Positions 1 through 8,222 of a DNA stretch of 64,000 nucleotides are shown here, one piece after another. The position numbers were made by a program, and so were the translations under genes. The stretch's first letter is position 1, and each line of letters starts with the position of its first letter. The notes under the pieces are model-generated. The model did not search any database, was not told the origin of the DNA, and saw only the letters and a program-made list of their open reading frames with translations. This DNA comes from Mangrovibacter plantisponsor (GTDB taxonomy: Bacteria > Pseudomonadota > Gammaproteobacteria > Enterobacterales > Enterobacteriaceae), in the NCBI RefSeq assembly GCF_003182475.1, contig NZ_QGTS01000016.1:1-64000 (forward strand), read 5' to 3'.

Positions 1-3000
1 TCTTCCCGCACCTGCCAGCGCGTTTTGCTGATGCGCCTGCCCAGCGGGTCGTACTGGAAGCTCACATGCACCGCCGGGCGGTGCCGGGTTTCGCTTACCA
101 CGTCTGTCAGCCGGTGTTCCGTGTCGTAACGGTAGCGCCAGCGCTGCTGGCCGCTGATTTTCTCCACCGTGCGCCCGTGAATATCGTAACGCCAGCGAAT
201 ACCGTTCAGTTCCGTCACCCGGTTGTGCAGTACACGGCCGCCACCCTGTGCCAGCGGGTTGCCCGCGCCGTCCTGCGGCCAGTTCACTGTGCCACTGCGG
301 CTGTCTTCCTGCTGCTGCAGTTTGCCCGTGCTGTCGTAGGACCAGCGGCTGGCATCGAACGGGTCGCGGTTGCGCTCTTCACGCACCAGGTTGTTGCGGA
401 AATCGTATTCCCAGCGCTGCCGCCAGTGCATGTCCCCCGGGCGTTGCGGGTGACCGCTGAACACATCACGGGCCTGCAGGCGGCCCAGCGCATCGTAACG
501 GGTGTGGCTGCCCAGCACGCCCTGGGTACGGCTGGTTTCACGGTGCAGCACGTCCCGGGTGAAGTCCGTGACCGGCAGGCTGTCCAGCGCAATGCTCAGC
601 AGGTGCCCGCTGCCGTAATAGAACTGTTTTAACTGCCGCCCGTCCGGCAGCGTGGTCTGCGTGCGGTTGCCCAGCGCATCGTATTCCCAGGCGAGGGTGG
701 CGTTATCGCCGTCTTCACTCACCAGTTGCCCCAGCGCGTTATAGCCGAAGTGCAGCACCTGTTCGGCCGCATCGCTGTAAGCGCCGTCACCCAGAGCCGG
801 GTGGCGGGAAACAGACACCATCTGGCCGCGTTTTGACCACTGGTAGCGGGTGCGTGCATCCGGGCTGGTGCGGGCCGTCAGCAGGCCCCGTTCATCATAA
901 TGGAAGCCGTGGATGATGGCGTCGGCATGGCCTGCCGCGAAGGTGCGCCGGAGTGTGCGCCCGCAGGCATCGTATTCATAGCGGGTGGACACACCGTCCA
1001 GCCCGGTTTCTGCCAGCAGCAGGTTGTCATCGCCCCAGGTGAAGCGGTATGCCTCGCCGTTTTCATTGCGCAGAGCCACCAGGCGGCTGCGGGCATCGTA
1101 TTCGCGCTGAACAGTGTTCCCTTCCGGGTCCTGCGTGGCTGTCAGCCGCCCGGCGTTATCGTAGCGGAAACCGTGGCGCCGCCCGTCTGCCGTCTGGTGC
1201 CATTCCGGCAGGCCGCGCGCACTCCATTTCAGGCTCTCCTGCCAGCCTTCTGGCCGGGTCAGCCCGGTGGGGCGCCCTGCCGCATCGTACTGGTAGCCGG
1301 TCACCGTGCCGTCTGCCGCAGTTTCTTCCAGCAGCCAGCCCAGCGGGTGGTAACGGTAACGGGTGGTGCGCCCGGAGCAGTCCGTTGCCGCGCTTACCAG
1401 CCCGGCACGGTTATAATCGGTATGGCGGCGGCCGCCTTTCGGGTCCGTCTCACTGATAACCAGGCCGTATTCATCGCGCTGCACGGTGGTGGTGCCACCC
1501 TGTGCGTCAGTGATGCTTTTCAGGCCGTGGTGTGCGTCATAGGTGTAGTGGGTGCTGTTGCCTTCCGGATCCGTCACCTGAACCGGCAGGGCACGGTGTG
1601 CCAGCCATTCGGTGGACTGCACGTTACCTTGCGGGTCAGTCACGCGGACCTGGTTGCCGTTGATGTCGTACACATATTTCCAGGTGTTGCCCAGCGGGTC
1701 GGTTTCGCTGAGCAGTTGGTCGTTCTCATCCCATTCAAACAGCCAGTTTTCACCGCGTTCATCTTCCAGGCGGGTAACCATCTGGTTGGCATTCCAGTGG
1801 TGGCGGCGAACAGCACCGTTTTCCCGGGTGACAGTAGTGATACGCGCCACCAGGTCGTAGTCGATTTTGCTGTGTTCCCCGGTACTGGTGCGGTTTTCCA
1901 CCACGCGCCAGTGGTCCTGTTTTTCCCAGCGGTATTCACTTTCCAGCCCGCCGGGCAGGCGGTGCCACACCATTAACCGGTCATCGTTGTAACGGTATTC
2001 ACGGCGGGTGACGCCGCTGGCATCAGTGGCAGAAGCCAGCAGGCCGCGGCTGTCATAGCCCCACTGCATCAGGGGCCAGTGCTGGCTGCCGTCGAAATGG
2101 CTCAGAGCGGTGACACGCTGCGGGAAATCCGGGTGTGTATAGGCCAGTGTGACGTCCACCGCACCAGCGGCATCATGAATGCGCACCAGGCGGCCCTGCT
2201 CGTCGTAGCTCATTTCCAGGCTATTGCCGTAATCATCACACAACATGGCCAGTTTCAGGTACGACGGGTTCTCCCGGGTGGGTTTGAACAGCCGCCACTG
2301 GCTGCTGTCCTGGTCGCCTATCACCACATCGCCGTGTTCATTGCGGCGCACCAGGATCCCTTCGGCCGGGCTGAGCAGCATGCTGTCCGGTTTTGGCAGG
2401 GTGAACTGCACTTCGCGCCCGGTTTCTTCATACCAGGTGGCCTGGTCACCGTCGACGTGCAGGTAACTGTCGAAGGCGGTGCTCCAGCCGGTGCCGAACA
2501 GGCCGTCACGGGTGTTCAGGCTGTTGTAGGCGCGCTGCATGCGGAACGGGAAACGCCCCGGCAGCGCGACATCCAGTTCGTTGTCGTCATTCAGGACTTT
2601 TACGCCACTGGCAGCATGGACCGGGTTACCCGCCGCCATCACCGCACTGGTCAGCAGGTTGGTCATGTACCCCGTCACCCCGGACATCATAATACAGGGC
2701 AGGTTACGCAGTATTTTACTGGGGCGGCCCAACAGCATCATGATGACCGAAATGCCCAGGTCGAATCCGGGTAATTTACCGCTGTGGATCGGGCGTACTG
2801 TTAGTGTGCCGCCGCCGATGGTGACATCGGGCGACACACTGGTGGAGATGGTGGCGTCACAGGTCGTGCGGTCATTAGCACGCACGGCTGGCTGCCCGTT
2901 GATGAACACATTGCTGGAGCCTTCTGCCAGGTACTCCTGCGGGGAGTGTTTTTCACAATCAATGGTGTCCAGGGGTGAAGACTTGGTGTTTGCATCCGCG

Positions 3001-3536
3001 CCTGCGACTGTGGGTTGCCACATATTCGCTGCCACCGAGCTGGCAAAACCCAGCACACCCGCCGCCATATCAAGGAAGCTGATCCCCGAATCCGACTCTT
3101 CCTTCTTCTCCGGTTCAGTGGCGTGGCCCGCAGCCCGGGCCGCCGGTTTGCCATTGATATTCACATTACTGGAGCCAGAGTTGATTGTCCCGGCCGGGGA
3201 TGGCGGTGAAATCAGGTTGCCCAGAGCGGTGGCAGATGAACTAATTTCATCAGCCAGACCCGTTACACTGGCAAGTACGCCACCCACCATTCCGGATAAT
3301 ACGCAGCCCGCACCGGCAGCAAGGCCAGTAGCACCTGCCGCCGTTCCACCCATGGTTGCCATTGCGGCGGTCAGTGCGCCACCTCCGGCCAGGGGAGCGG
3401 CGGCGGCAATGGCACCACCCACCACCATACCAATGGCAGCATAGGTAGCTATCTCCGCCACAGAACTGACAATATCTGCCAGCAGTGTGGTGTGAATAAT
3501 TTGATCGCCCAGGCGAGCTGCGTGGTTGTCACTCAT
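1..3536 (-). CDS. rhs: PAAR-Rhs type VI effector, N-terminal part (3' end beyond window)
   Basis: The reading frame starts at 3536 and stays open to the window edge, giving 1178 codons without a stop. The N-terminus carries the prePAAR motif (AAR, then D, then H: AARLGDQIIH at residues 6-15), followed by Gly/Ala-rich hydrophobic membrane segments (about 20-95), PAAR-like repeats (two SSNV.INGKPA-type motifs around 120 and 200) and a long run of YD repeats forming the Rhs shell. Families of this type are loaded on the VgrG tip and carry a toxin at the C-terminus inside the shell. The toxin and its immunity gene are not visible here. The start lies 1 bp after the stop of the EagR gene, as expected for a chaperone-effector pair. 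Family assignment is firm; toxin activity is unknown. Confidence 0.95.
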   Translation of the reverse strand, partial: MSDNHAARLGDQIIHTTLLADIVSSVAEIATYAAIGMVVGGAIAAAAPLAGGGALTAAMATMGGTAAGATGLAAGAGCVLSGMVGGVLASVTGLADEISSSATALGNLISPPSPAGTINSGSSNVNINGKPAARAAGHATEPEKKEESDSGISFLDMAAGVLGFASSVAANMWQPTVAGADANTKSSPLDTIDCEKHSPQEYLAEGSSNVFINGQPAVRANDRTTCDATISTSVSPDVTIGGGTLTVRPIHSGKLPGFDLGISVIMMLLGRPSKILRNLPCIMMSGVTGYMTNLLTSAVMAAGNPVHAASGVKVLNDDNELDVALPGRFPFRMQRAYNSLNTRDGLFGTGWSTAFDSYLHVDGDQATWYEETGREVQFTLPKPDSMLLSPAEGILVRRNEHGDVVIGDQDSSQWRLFKPTRENPSYLKLAMLCDDYGNSLEMSYDEQGRLVRIHDAAGAVDVTLAYTHPDFPQRVTALSHFDGSQHWPLMQWGYDSRGLLASATDASGVTRREYRYNDDRLMVWHRLPGGLESEYRWEKQDHWRVVENRTSTGEHSKIDYDLVARITTVTRENGAVRRHHWNANQMVTRLEDERGENWLFEWDENDQLLSETDPLGNTWKYVYDINGNQVRVTDPQGNVQSTEWLAHRALPVQVTDPEGNSTHYTYDAHHGLKSITDAQGGTTTVQRDEYGLVISETDPKGGRRHTDYNRAGLVSAATDCSGRTTRYRYHPLGWLLEETAADGTVTGYQYDAAGRPTGLTRPEGWQESLKWSARGLPEWHQTADGRRHGFRYDNAGRLTATQDPEGNTVQREYDARSRLVALRNENGEAYRFTWGDDNLLLAETGLDGVSTRYEYDACGRTLRRTFAAGHADAIIHGFHYDERGLLTARTSPDARTRYQWSKRGQMVSVSRHPALGDGAYSDAAEQVLHFGYNALGQLVSEDGDNATLAWEYDALGNRTQTTLPDGRQLKQFYYGSGHLLSIALDSLPVTDFTRDVLHRETSRTQGVLGSHTRYDALGRLQARDVFSGHPQRPGDMHWRQRWEYDFRNNLVREERNRDPFDASRWSYDSTGKLQQQEDSRSGTVNWPQDGAGNPLAQGGGRVLHNRVTELNGIRWRYDIHGRTVEKISGQQRWRYRYDTEHRLTDVVSETRHRPAVHVSFQYDPLGRRISKTRWQVRE

Positions 3537-3537
3537 T

Positions 3538-3981
3538 TCAGGCGTCCTGCTCCGTAGGGTTAAACGTAATGCTGGCTTTTAACTGGCTCCAGTGTTGTTC
3601 ATCCTGTTCGCTGAACGGCCGCAGGGCTGAAAAGGTAAACAGCAGCATTTGGGGTTTATCCGCCACCGGCACTGCCAGCTGTTTTTGCCACAAATCCACG
3701 CCATTACGCGCAAAGTGGCTTTCCACTTCCACACCGCGGGTCAGGTTGTCCGGGCCTATGCTCACCCGGGTGAATTCGCCCTGTTGCAGGGAAGTCATTT
3801 GCGGGCGCATGCCATCCCACTGGCGGTGAAATTCTTTCTCGAAGTCGCTGTCTTCCGGCACCGGCCCGCGGGTGATCACCACAGAAAGCCCGCTGTCGGT
3901 ATCTCGCAGGATATGTGTTGAGGCATCCGCCCACTGGCCGGGGAACAGGGCTATCTGCCCTTCGTTAAAGGTGTAATTCAT
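3538..3981 (-). CDS. eagR: EagR-type DUF1795 (DcrB-like) chaperone for the Rhs effector
   Basis: This encodes 147 residues without a signal peptide. The sequence has the DUF1795/DcrB layout: an N-terminal beta-rich half with a VVITRGPVPED stretch, an amphipathic helix (about residues 45-60), and a C-terminal LLFTFSALRPFSEQDEQHW segment. In known systems EagR proteins bind the N-terminal membrane helices of prePAAR effectors, keep them soluble and help load them on VgrG. The stop is 1 bp upstream of the Rhs start, and that Rhs protein has both the prePAAR motif and membrane segments, so the pairing is well supported by context. The specific partner is inferred. Confidence 0.9.
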   Translation of the reverse strand: MNYTFNEGQIALFPGQWADASTHILRDTDSGLSVVITRGPVPEDSDFEKEFHRQWDGMRPQMTSLQQGEFTRVSIGPDNLTRGVEVESHFARNGVDLWQKQLAVPVADKPQMLLFTFSALRPFSEQDEQHWSQLKASITFNPTEQDA

Positions 3982-4044
3982 AGAGGTCTCTGGAATGGCA
4001 TTATCTGTTGCGCCGGGCGCGCAGTAACCGGCCCGGCGGCGGTG

Positions 4045-4611
4045 TTAATGTGAAGCGCGGTAAAGGGTTTTCAGTGCCTGGAGCGTGGCCGCGCCCTGCG
4101 AACCCAGTTTTGCTGTCAGGGCATTGTCTGGAGTGAAAGCGCCAGTTGCTGTATTGACCGAGAAGATAACGGATTCAACCGCACTGGCGTTGGGCGACTG
4201 TGCATCATAAATAACGGCAAGCTTGATACTGTCTTTATCATCAGCCAGCACGCCCACAGCACGGGTTCCGCCACAAACCTCAGCTTCCCAGTTATCGAAA
4301 CCAATGGTTGGCACCAGATTCTGAATTTTTCCGTCAGGGGCTGCCCATGAAACAAAACAAACATTGTCGTCGTTAGCATTAAAGCCCTGGCCTGCAAGAA
4401 TATTCCCCAGAACCTTATCATCACTTTTTACTGAGAAAGCCTGTTTATCAACCGGCGCACCATTTTCAATTTGTTGTTTTGCTGCGGCCTCATAAAGGCT
4501 TTTTTCATAGCTGTGGGTATTTATTGCTTTGAGTGTCACGCCCGCTAAAGCAGAAACAGGGAAAAGTAGTGACAGCGCTAAGGCACATACACTTATGCGT
4601 GTTTGATTCAT
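4045..4611 (-). CDS. predicted periplasmic immunity protein for the adjacent muramidase
   Basis: A 188-residue protein with a typical cleavable signal peptide (positive start, hydrophobic core, SALA cleavage near residue 23). The mature part has two cysteines (CFVSW and EVCGG) that could form a disulfide. Its start overlaps the stop of the muramidase gene (ATGA at 4608-4611), so the two are translationally coupled. A periplasmic protein coupled to a T6SS cell-wall hydrolase is the classic arrangement for an immunity protein, which would neutralise the enzyme in the periplasm. I do not recognise the family; the role rests on signal peptide and context. Base composition is more AT-rich than the flanking T6SS core genes, suggesting transfer with the effector. 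Confidence 0.75.
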   Translation of the reverse strand: MNQTRISVCALALSLLFPVSALAGVTLKAINTHSYEKSLYEAAAKQQIENGAPVDKQAFSVKSDDKVLGNILAGQGFNANDDNVCFVSWAAPDGKIQNLVPTIGFDNWEAEVCGGTRAVGVLADDKDSIKLAVIYDAQSPNASAVESVIFSVNTATGAFTPDNALTAKLGSQGAATLQALKTLYRASH

Positions 4612-5450
4612 TCAGATAACGCCTTTTGGTAGTTATGAGCCAGTTTATTATCATAATTATTTTTACGATACGCTGGTCCATTATAATTATAAGCAAATGA
4701 AGCCCAGTTTTTATTAATCAGGGCATTTTTACGATGCGCATTATTCGCGATAAATCTGACAAAGGCATCCAGTTGTCCCTGGAGTGTTCCCATCGCTTTC
4801 ACAAAATCATCAACCGAAGAAAAACCGGCTTCCTTGAAGTTGTTACCCATAATTTGAAAAGCGCCCCAGGATGCTGACCGGAGTGCAGCATTTTTATCGA
4901 GTTTCATGGCTTCTTCAAGCTTGCCATACTGGGCACTGTATTTTCCATACCCACCCGCTGTAGGGTTAGACAGCACCGGATTGCTGTCATACTTTCCGCC
5001 GGTTAACTTATGGAAGTAATGGCGTTCATATAAAATTGACGGGCGGCCTTTTTCATCAAATGCTCCACGGGGAGACTCGGTGTACACCACCGCTTTGATG
5101 GCAGCCACTTCACAGCCTAAAGTCGCGGCCGCCTGAACAAACTGTTCCTGAGTAATGCCAGGCACCCGTGTAGTGCGATTAACCGTAGTATGGAAATTGG
5201 CATGCAGGGTCAGGTTACGCATGGTGACACCGTTCGGGTCAATCACGCCATCCGGGTTACGCATCCGCACCACTTTTTCCTGAAACAACCGAATTCTGGC
5301 GATGGTATTTGGGCCAATTTTCCCATCTTCTGCTAATAAATTACCGGGTCTTGTAATAACACTATTTTTATTCAATAAGGTTTGAATTGTGCGAACATCA
5401 CCATATAAATTACGTTGACCTTCACCAACAGGTGAATTTATCCTTGCCAT
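4608..5450 (-). CDS. type VI muramidase effector (N-acetylmuramidase, DUF3380) with peptidoglycan-binding domain
   Basis: This 280-residue protein has no signal peptide. The N-terminal part (about 10-65) looks like a peptidoglycan-binding fold (VRTIQTLLNK, then DGKIGPNTIARIRLFQ). The C-terminal part (about 100-280) matches the DUF3380 N-acetylmuramidase family: a glutamate in VVYTESPRGAF (the presumed catalytic acid), then GRPSILYERHYF and SWGAFQIMG. The enzyme would cut the glycan strands of peptidoglycan. Lack of an export signal, position downstream of vgrG and the coupled periplasmic partner point to a T6SS effector delivered to target-cell periplasm. It has no PAAR or membrane segments, so it probably rides as VgrG or Hcp cargo. 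AT-rich compared with core genes. Confidence 0.88.
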   Translation of the reverse strand: MARINSPVGEGQRNLYGDVRTIQTLLNKNSVITRPGNLLAEDGKIGPNTIARIRLFQEKVVRMRNPDGVIDPNGVTMRNLTLHANFHTTVNRTTRVPGITQEQFVQAAATLGCEVAAIKAVVYTESPRGAFDEKGRPSILYERHYFHKLTGGKYDSNPVLSNPTAGGYGKYSAQYGKLEEAMKLDKNAALRSASWGAFQIMGNNFKEAGFSSVDDFVKAMGTLQGQLDAFVRFIANNAHRKNALINKNWASFAYNYNGPAYRKNNYDNKLAHNYQKALSE

Positions 5451-5506
5451 AAAACCCTCAAAATATTTAATAAGTATTATTGTCTTAATGAATTAAATAA
5501 AAATAT

Positions 5507-5887
5507 CTACTTCCCATGTTGAAAACGAATTCCGCGAATCATTTTACGGTACTGTTCGATATCGCTTTCGCTGTAATCACCCACGCAGGTACCGATATAA
5601 CAGACCTTCTTTTTGCCCAGAGCCGGGTCATCCAGCAATAAAACGGTCTGCTTTTGGTGAACGGGTGTGTTGTCGCTTTTAAATTCGTAGAACAGTTCAG
5701 CGGCTGGAAGGCCGTCTACATCAATAATTTCAAAAGAGTTCAGCCTGAAATCGGCCAGGCTTTCTTCCAGTTCGCGGATCATGCTGGCCGCGACATCGTG
5801 CAGTTTGTCGTCAATACTGGCGGCGCTGCGTGAGACGCTGAAGGTAAAGGCTTCGGTGGATTGCTCACTACGCGTAGATTTCTTCAT
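5507..5887 (-). CDS. DUF1795/DcrB-like effector adaptor
   Basis: A cytosolic protein of 126 residues. It shows the DUF1795 pattern: N-terminal strand (AFTFSVSRSAAS), helix (DDKLHDVAASMIRELEESL), a DVDGLPAAELFYEF strand pair, then HQKQTVLLLDD and a C-terminal helix with YRKMIRGIRF. It sits between vgrG and the muramidase, so it probably helps load an effector on VgrG. Classical Eag proteins act on effectors with membrane helices, yet the next gene encodes a soluble muramidase, so the client is unclear: it could be the muramidase, the Rhs protein further on, or a lost effector. Family level is fairly sure, partner is not. Confidence 0.75.
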   Translation of the reverse strand: MKKSTRSEQSTEAFTFSVSRSAASIDDKLHDVAASMIRELEESLADFRLNSFEIIDVDGLPAAELFYEFKSDNTPVHQKQTVLLLDDPALGKKKVCYIGTCVGDYSESDIEQYRKMIRGIRFQHGK

Positions 5888-6043
5888 AGTACGGTCTTAA
5901 CGGTTGCTGGCGACTAAAGTCGGGCCACAGGCAGTGATATAGCCACTCCCCCCACCCCGTGTCGATGAATAAAATAAACGTGCTGCCCTGTGGTATTAAG
6001 CACCGCCCGTTCCCGGGCGATTCAGGCAAATTGTCGGTGCTGG

Positions 6044-7969
6044 TTATTCTTCGCTGGCATTAAACACAAAGAAGCTGTCCAGATCTTGCTGGATGACGGA
6101 TTTAAAATTTTCACCCGGTGCTGAGATATTAGAGCCATTACCTGAGTTCAGATTTAATGGCTGCGCATTAATATCTCCCTGGCCGCTTACAGTGATATTC
6201 AATTTGGTGCCAATAATCGTTACTGAACCGTCTTTGGCAAGCTCAATGGCGCTATTACCACATGCCAGGCGAATACCCTCTCCGGTGGTCAGAATGTAGT
6301 TATTAACCACTTCTTCCTTCATATTGCCGCCGGTGATGGTTTTCACTTCTCCCTTCACACCCACGGTCTGGTCTTTAACCACGCGTTGCACTTCATTTTC
6401 ACCTACAAAATGGGTGTGGTTTTTGTCGATGCTATGGTTTTCATCGTTTTCCACATCCACGTCCAGGTTACGTTCGGCGTGGAGCCACACCTGCTCTGAA
6501 CCGGCTTTATCTTCAAAGCGCAGGGCGTTAGCGGTACTGGCGGTGCCGTCTTTTGAGCGGCTCAGGAAACCCATTTGGGTGGCGGCAGCAGGCAGCGCCC
6601 AGGGCGGCATGCTGGCATCGTTATACACACGCCCGGTAATGATGGGGCGATCCGGGTCGCCGTTGATAAAGTCCACCACCACTTCATCGCCCACGCGGGG
6701 AATTTGTACGCCACCGTAACCCTGGCCTGCCCAGGCGCTGGAAACACGTACCCAGCAGGAGCTGGTGTCATCGCCTTTTGCCAGGCGGTCCCAGTGGAAT
6801 TTCACTTTTACCCGGCCGTATTTATCGGTCCAGATGGATTCCCCGGACGGCCCCACTACTTTTGCCGTCTGCGGCCCGCCGGTTCGTGGCCACTGGGCGC
6901 TGAATGCCGGGCGGAACGGAATGGAAGACGGGATAACGGTAAAATCAGTACGGTGAATGGTTTCGCCGTCACTACCGCTGGCATAGCGGTTTTCTTCATA
7001 CATGTAGTCTGCGCTAATGGTCAGGTATTCGCCGTTATCGCTGAAGAATGGCGCATTAAGCAGAGTAAAGGTATAACCCGGTGCAATACCAATTGCCGTA
7101 CCGGTGCCGTAAACCTGTTGGTGTTCTACCTGCCAGCGTTCCTGGCGGATACGGGCGTAAAATTCACCGTGCCCATGTTCCACAAAGCGCCCCGGCCAGT
7201 CGTAAACGTCTATGCTGCCCGGTGCAGGGGAAACCGGGTTCTGCCGCGCCTGGTAAAGCCAGGCGTTGGGTTTGCGGAAGTCGTAATCATCCAGGCTGTA
7301 AATACCCGGCGTTACGCTGTCTTCCAGCGCCCACTGGCTGATACCTTCTTCATCGGTACTGCCGCCAGAGCCGGTTACATGGTACGGAATGTTTTCATAC
7401 CCGGTGAACGGCACATGCTGCTCTACCGCATCTGTCAGCACCATCGTGTGCTTGTCTGCCTCGTGGCGGAAGTGGTAGCTGATACCTTCCAGTTCCATCA
7501 GGCGGCTGATAAACGCAAAACTGCTTTCCTGGTACTGAACGCAGTATTCCCACACCCGGTAGCTGCCGGTAAGTTTATCTTCAATGTTGACCTGATATTC
7601 GCCCAGCAGGGTTTTCACTATCTGCGGCACGGTCTGGTTCTGGAAAATACGCAGGTTGTGGTCGCGTTTCATCGGCCACAAATCGGGCTCCACTGTTAGC
7701 GCGTAAACGGCATAACGGGTGCCACTGATTTCCGTCGCGCTCACTCCCACCCGGGTGATTTTGCCGTTGATATAACGGGAAGTGAGCAGGTTTTCCGTTG
7801 GAATGGTGACGGTAATGGCTTTTCCCAACAAGCTGCTACGGTCGATACGGGCATCTGTGCCCAGCACAGTCACCGTCAGCGCAAAGGATTCCGATAACGC
7901 TTCACGCCCGGAAAGTTTCCAGAATAACAGCCCTTCAACCGGGAGCTGGACGGTAATTCGGTTCAACAT
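6044..7969 (-). CDS. vgrG: VgrG (TssI) spike protein
   Basis: Encodes 641 residues from the ATG at 7969. An in-frame start exists at 8035, but the usual VgrG N-terminus (MLNRITVQLPVEGLLFWKLS) begins at 7969. It contains the gp27-like base (about 1-350), the gp5-like OB fold (TAKVVGPSGE, then GRVKVKFHWD) with the hallmark WVRVSSAWAGQGYGG and GDEVVVDF motifs, and a beta-helical needle with repeated short VKDQTVGVKGEVKT-type strands near the end. It forms the trimeric puncturing tip. There is no C-terminal toxin extension. A terminator separates it from the kinase gene upstream, so the effector module likely has its own promoter. Confidence 0.96.
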   Translation of the reverse strand: MLNRITVQLPVEGLLFWKLSGREALSESFALTVTVLGTDARIDRSSLLGKAITVTIPTENLLTSRYINGKITRVGVSATEISGTRYAVYALTVEPDLWPMKRDHNLRIFQNQTVPQIVKTLLGEYQVNIEDKLTGSYRVWEYCVQYQESSFAFISRLMELEGISYHFRHEADKHTMVLTDAVEQHVPFTGYENIPYHVTGSGGSTDEEGISQWALEDSVTPGIYSLDDYDFRKPNAWLYQARQNPVSPAPGSIDVYDWPGRFVEHGHGEFYARIRQERWQVEHQQVYGTGTAIGIAPGYTFTLLNAPFFSDNGEYLTISADYMYEENRYASGSDGETIHRTDFTVIPSSIPFRPAFSAQWPRTGGPQTAKVVGPSGESIWTDKYGRVKVKFHWDRLAKGDDTSSCWVRVSSAWAGQGYGGVQIPRVGDEVVVDFINGDPDRPIITGRVYNDASMPPWALPAAATQMGFLSRSKDGTASTANALRFEDKAGSEQVWLHAERNLDVDVENDENHSIDKNHTHFVGENEVQRVVKDQTVGVKGEVKTITGGNMKEEVVNNYILTTGEGIRLACGNSAIELAKDGSVTIIGTKLNITVSGQGDINAQPLNLNSGNGSNISAPGENFKSVIQQDLDSFFVFNASEE

Positions 7970-8145
7970 AAATTCATTCCCAGGATGTGTTGTTTGCAAC
8001 CGAGAACACAGCAGCACGCCTGTTGGCGGCACCACTGTCTACTGGCGAATCAGAGGACATACTCTTTTATATTTCACATTACAGGCAGGCCGCGCTTACG
8101 GAGCCTGTCACGCGAATTATTGGAGTAAAGATGAGTTAAACACAG

Positions 8146-8168
8146 CAAAACCGGGCATGAAGCCCGGT
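8146..8168 (-). terminator. Rho-independent terminator after the kinase gene
   Basis: On the minus strand a 7 bp GC stem (ACCGGGC / GCCCGGT) with a 5 nt loop is followed by TTTT. A second GC hairpin (8191-8212, CGGGCAG / CTGCCCG) precedes it. Together they end the fha-to-kinase transcript and uncouple it from vgrG. Confidence 0.75.
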
Positions 8169-8222
8169 GAATTTACTGGTAAGAATCAGGCGGGCAGTTA
8201 ACTGGCTGCCCGTTTCAGGTAC

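Noticed and set aside
900-1976. Long plus-strand open frame inside the Rhs gene
   Set aside because: It lies antisense to YD repeats, whose biased composition creates open frames on the other strand; the product resembles no protein.
6575-7699. Long plus-strand open frame across vgrG
   Set aside because: It is the antisense shadow of the well-supported VgrG gene.
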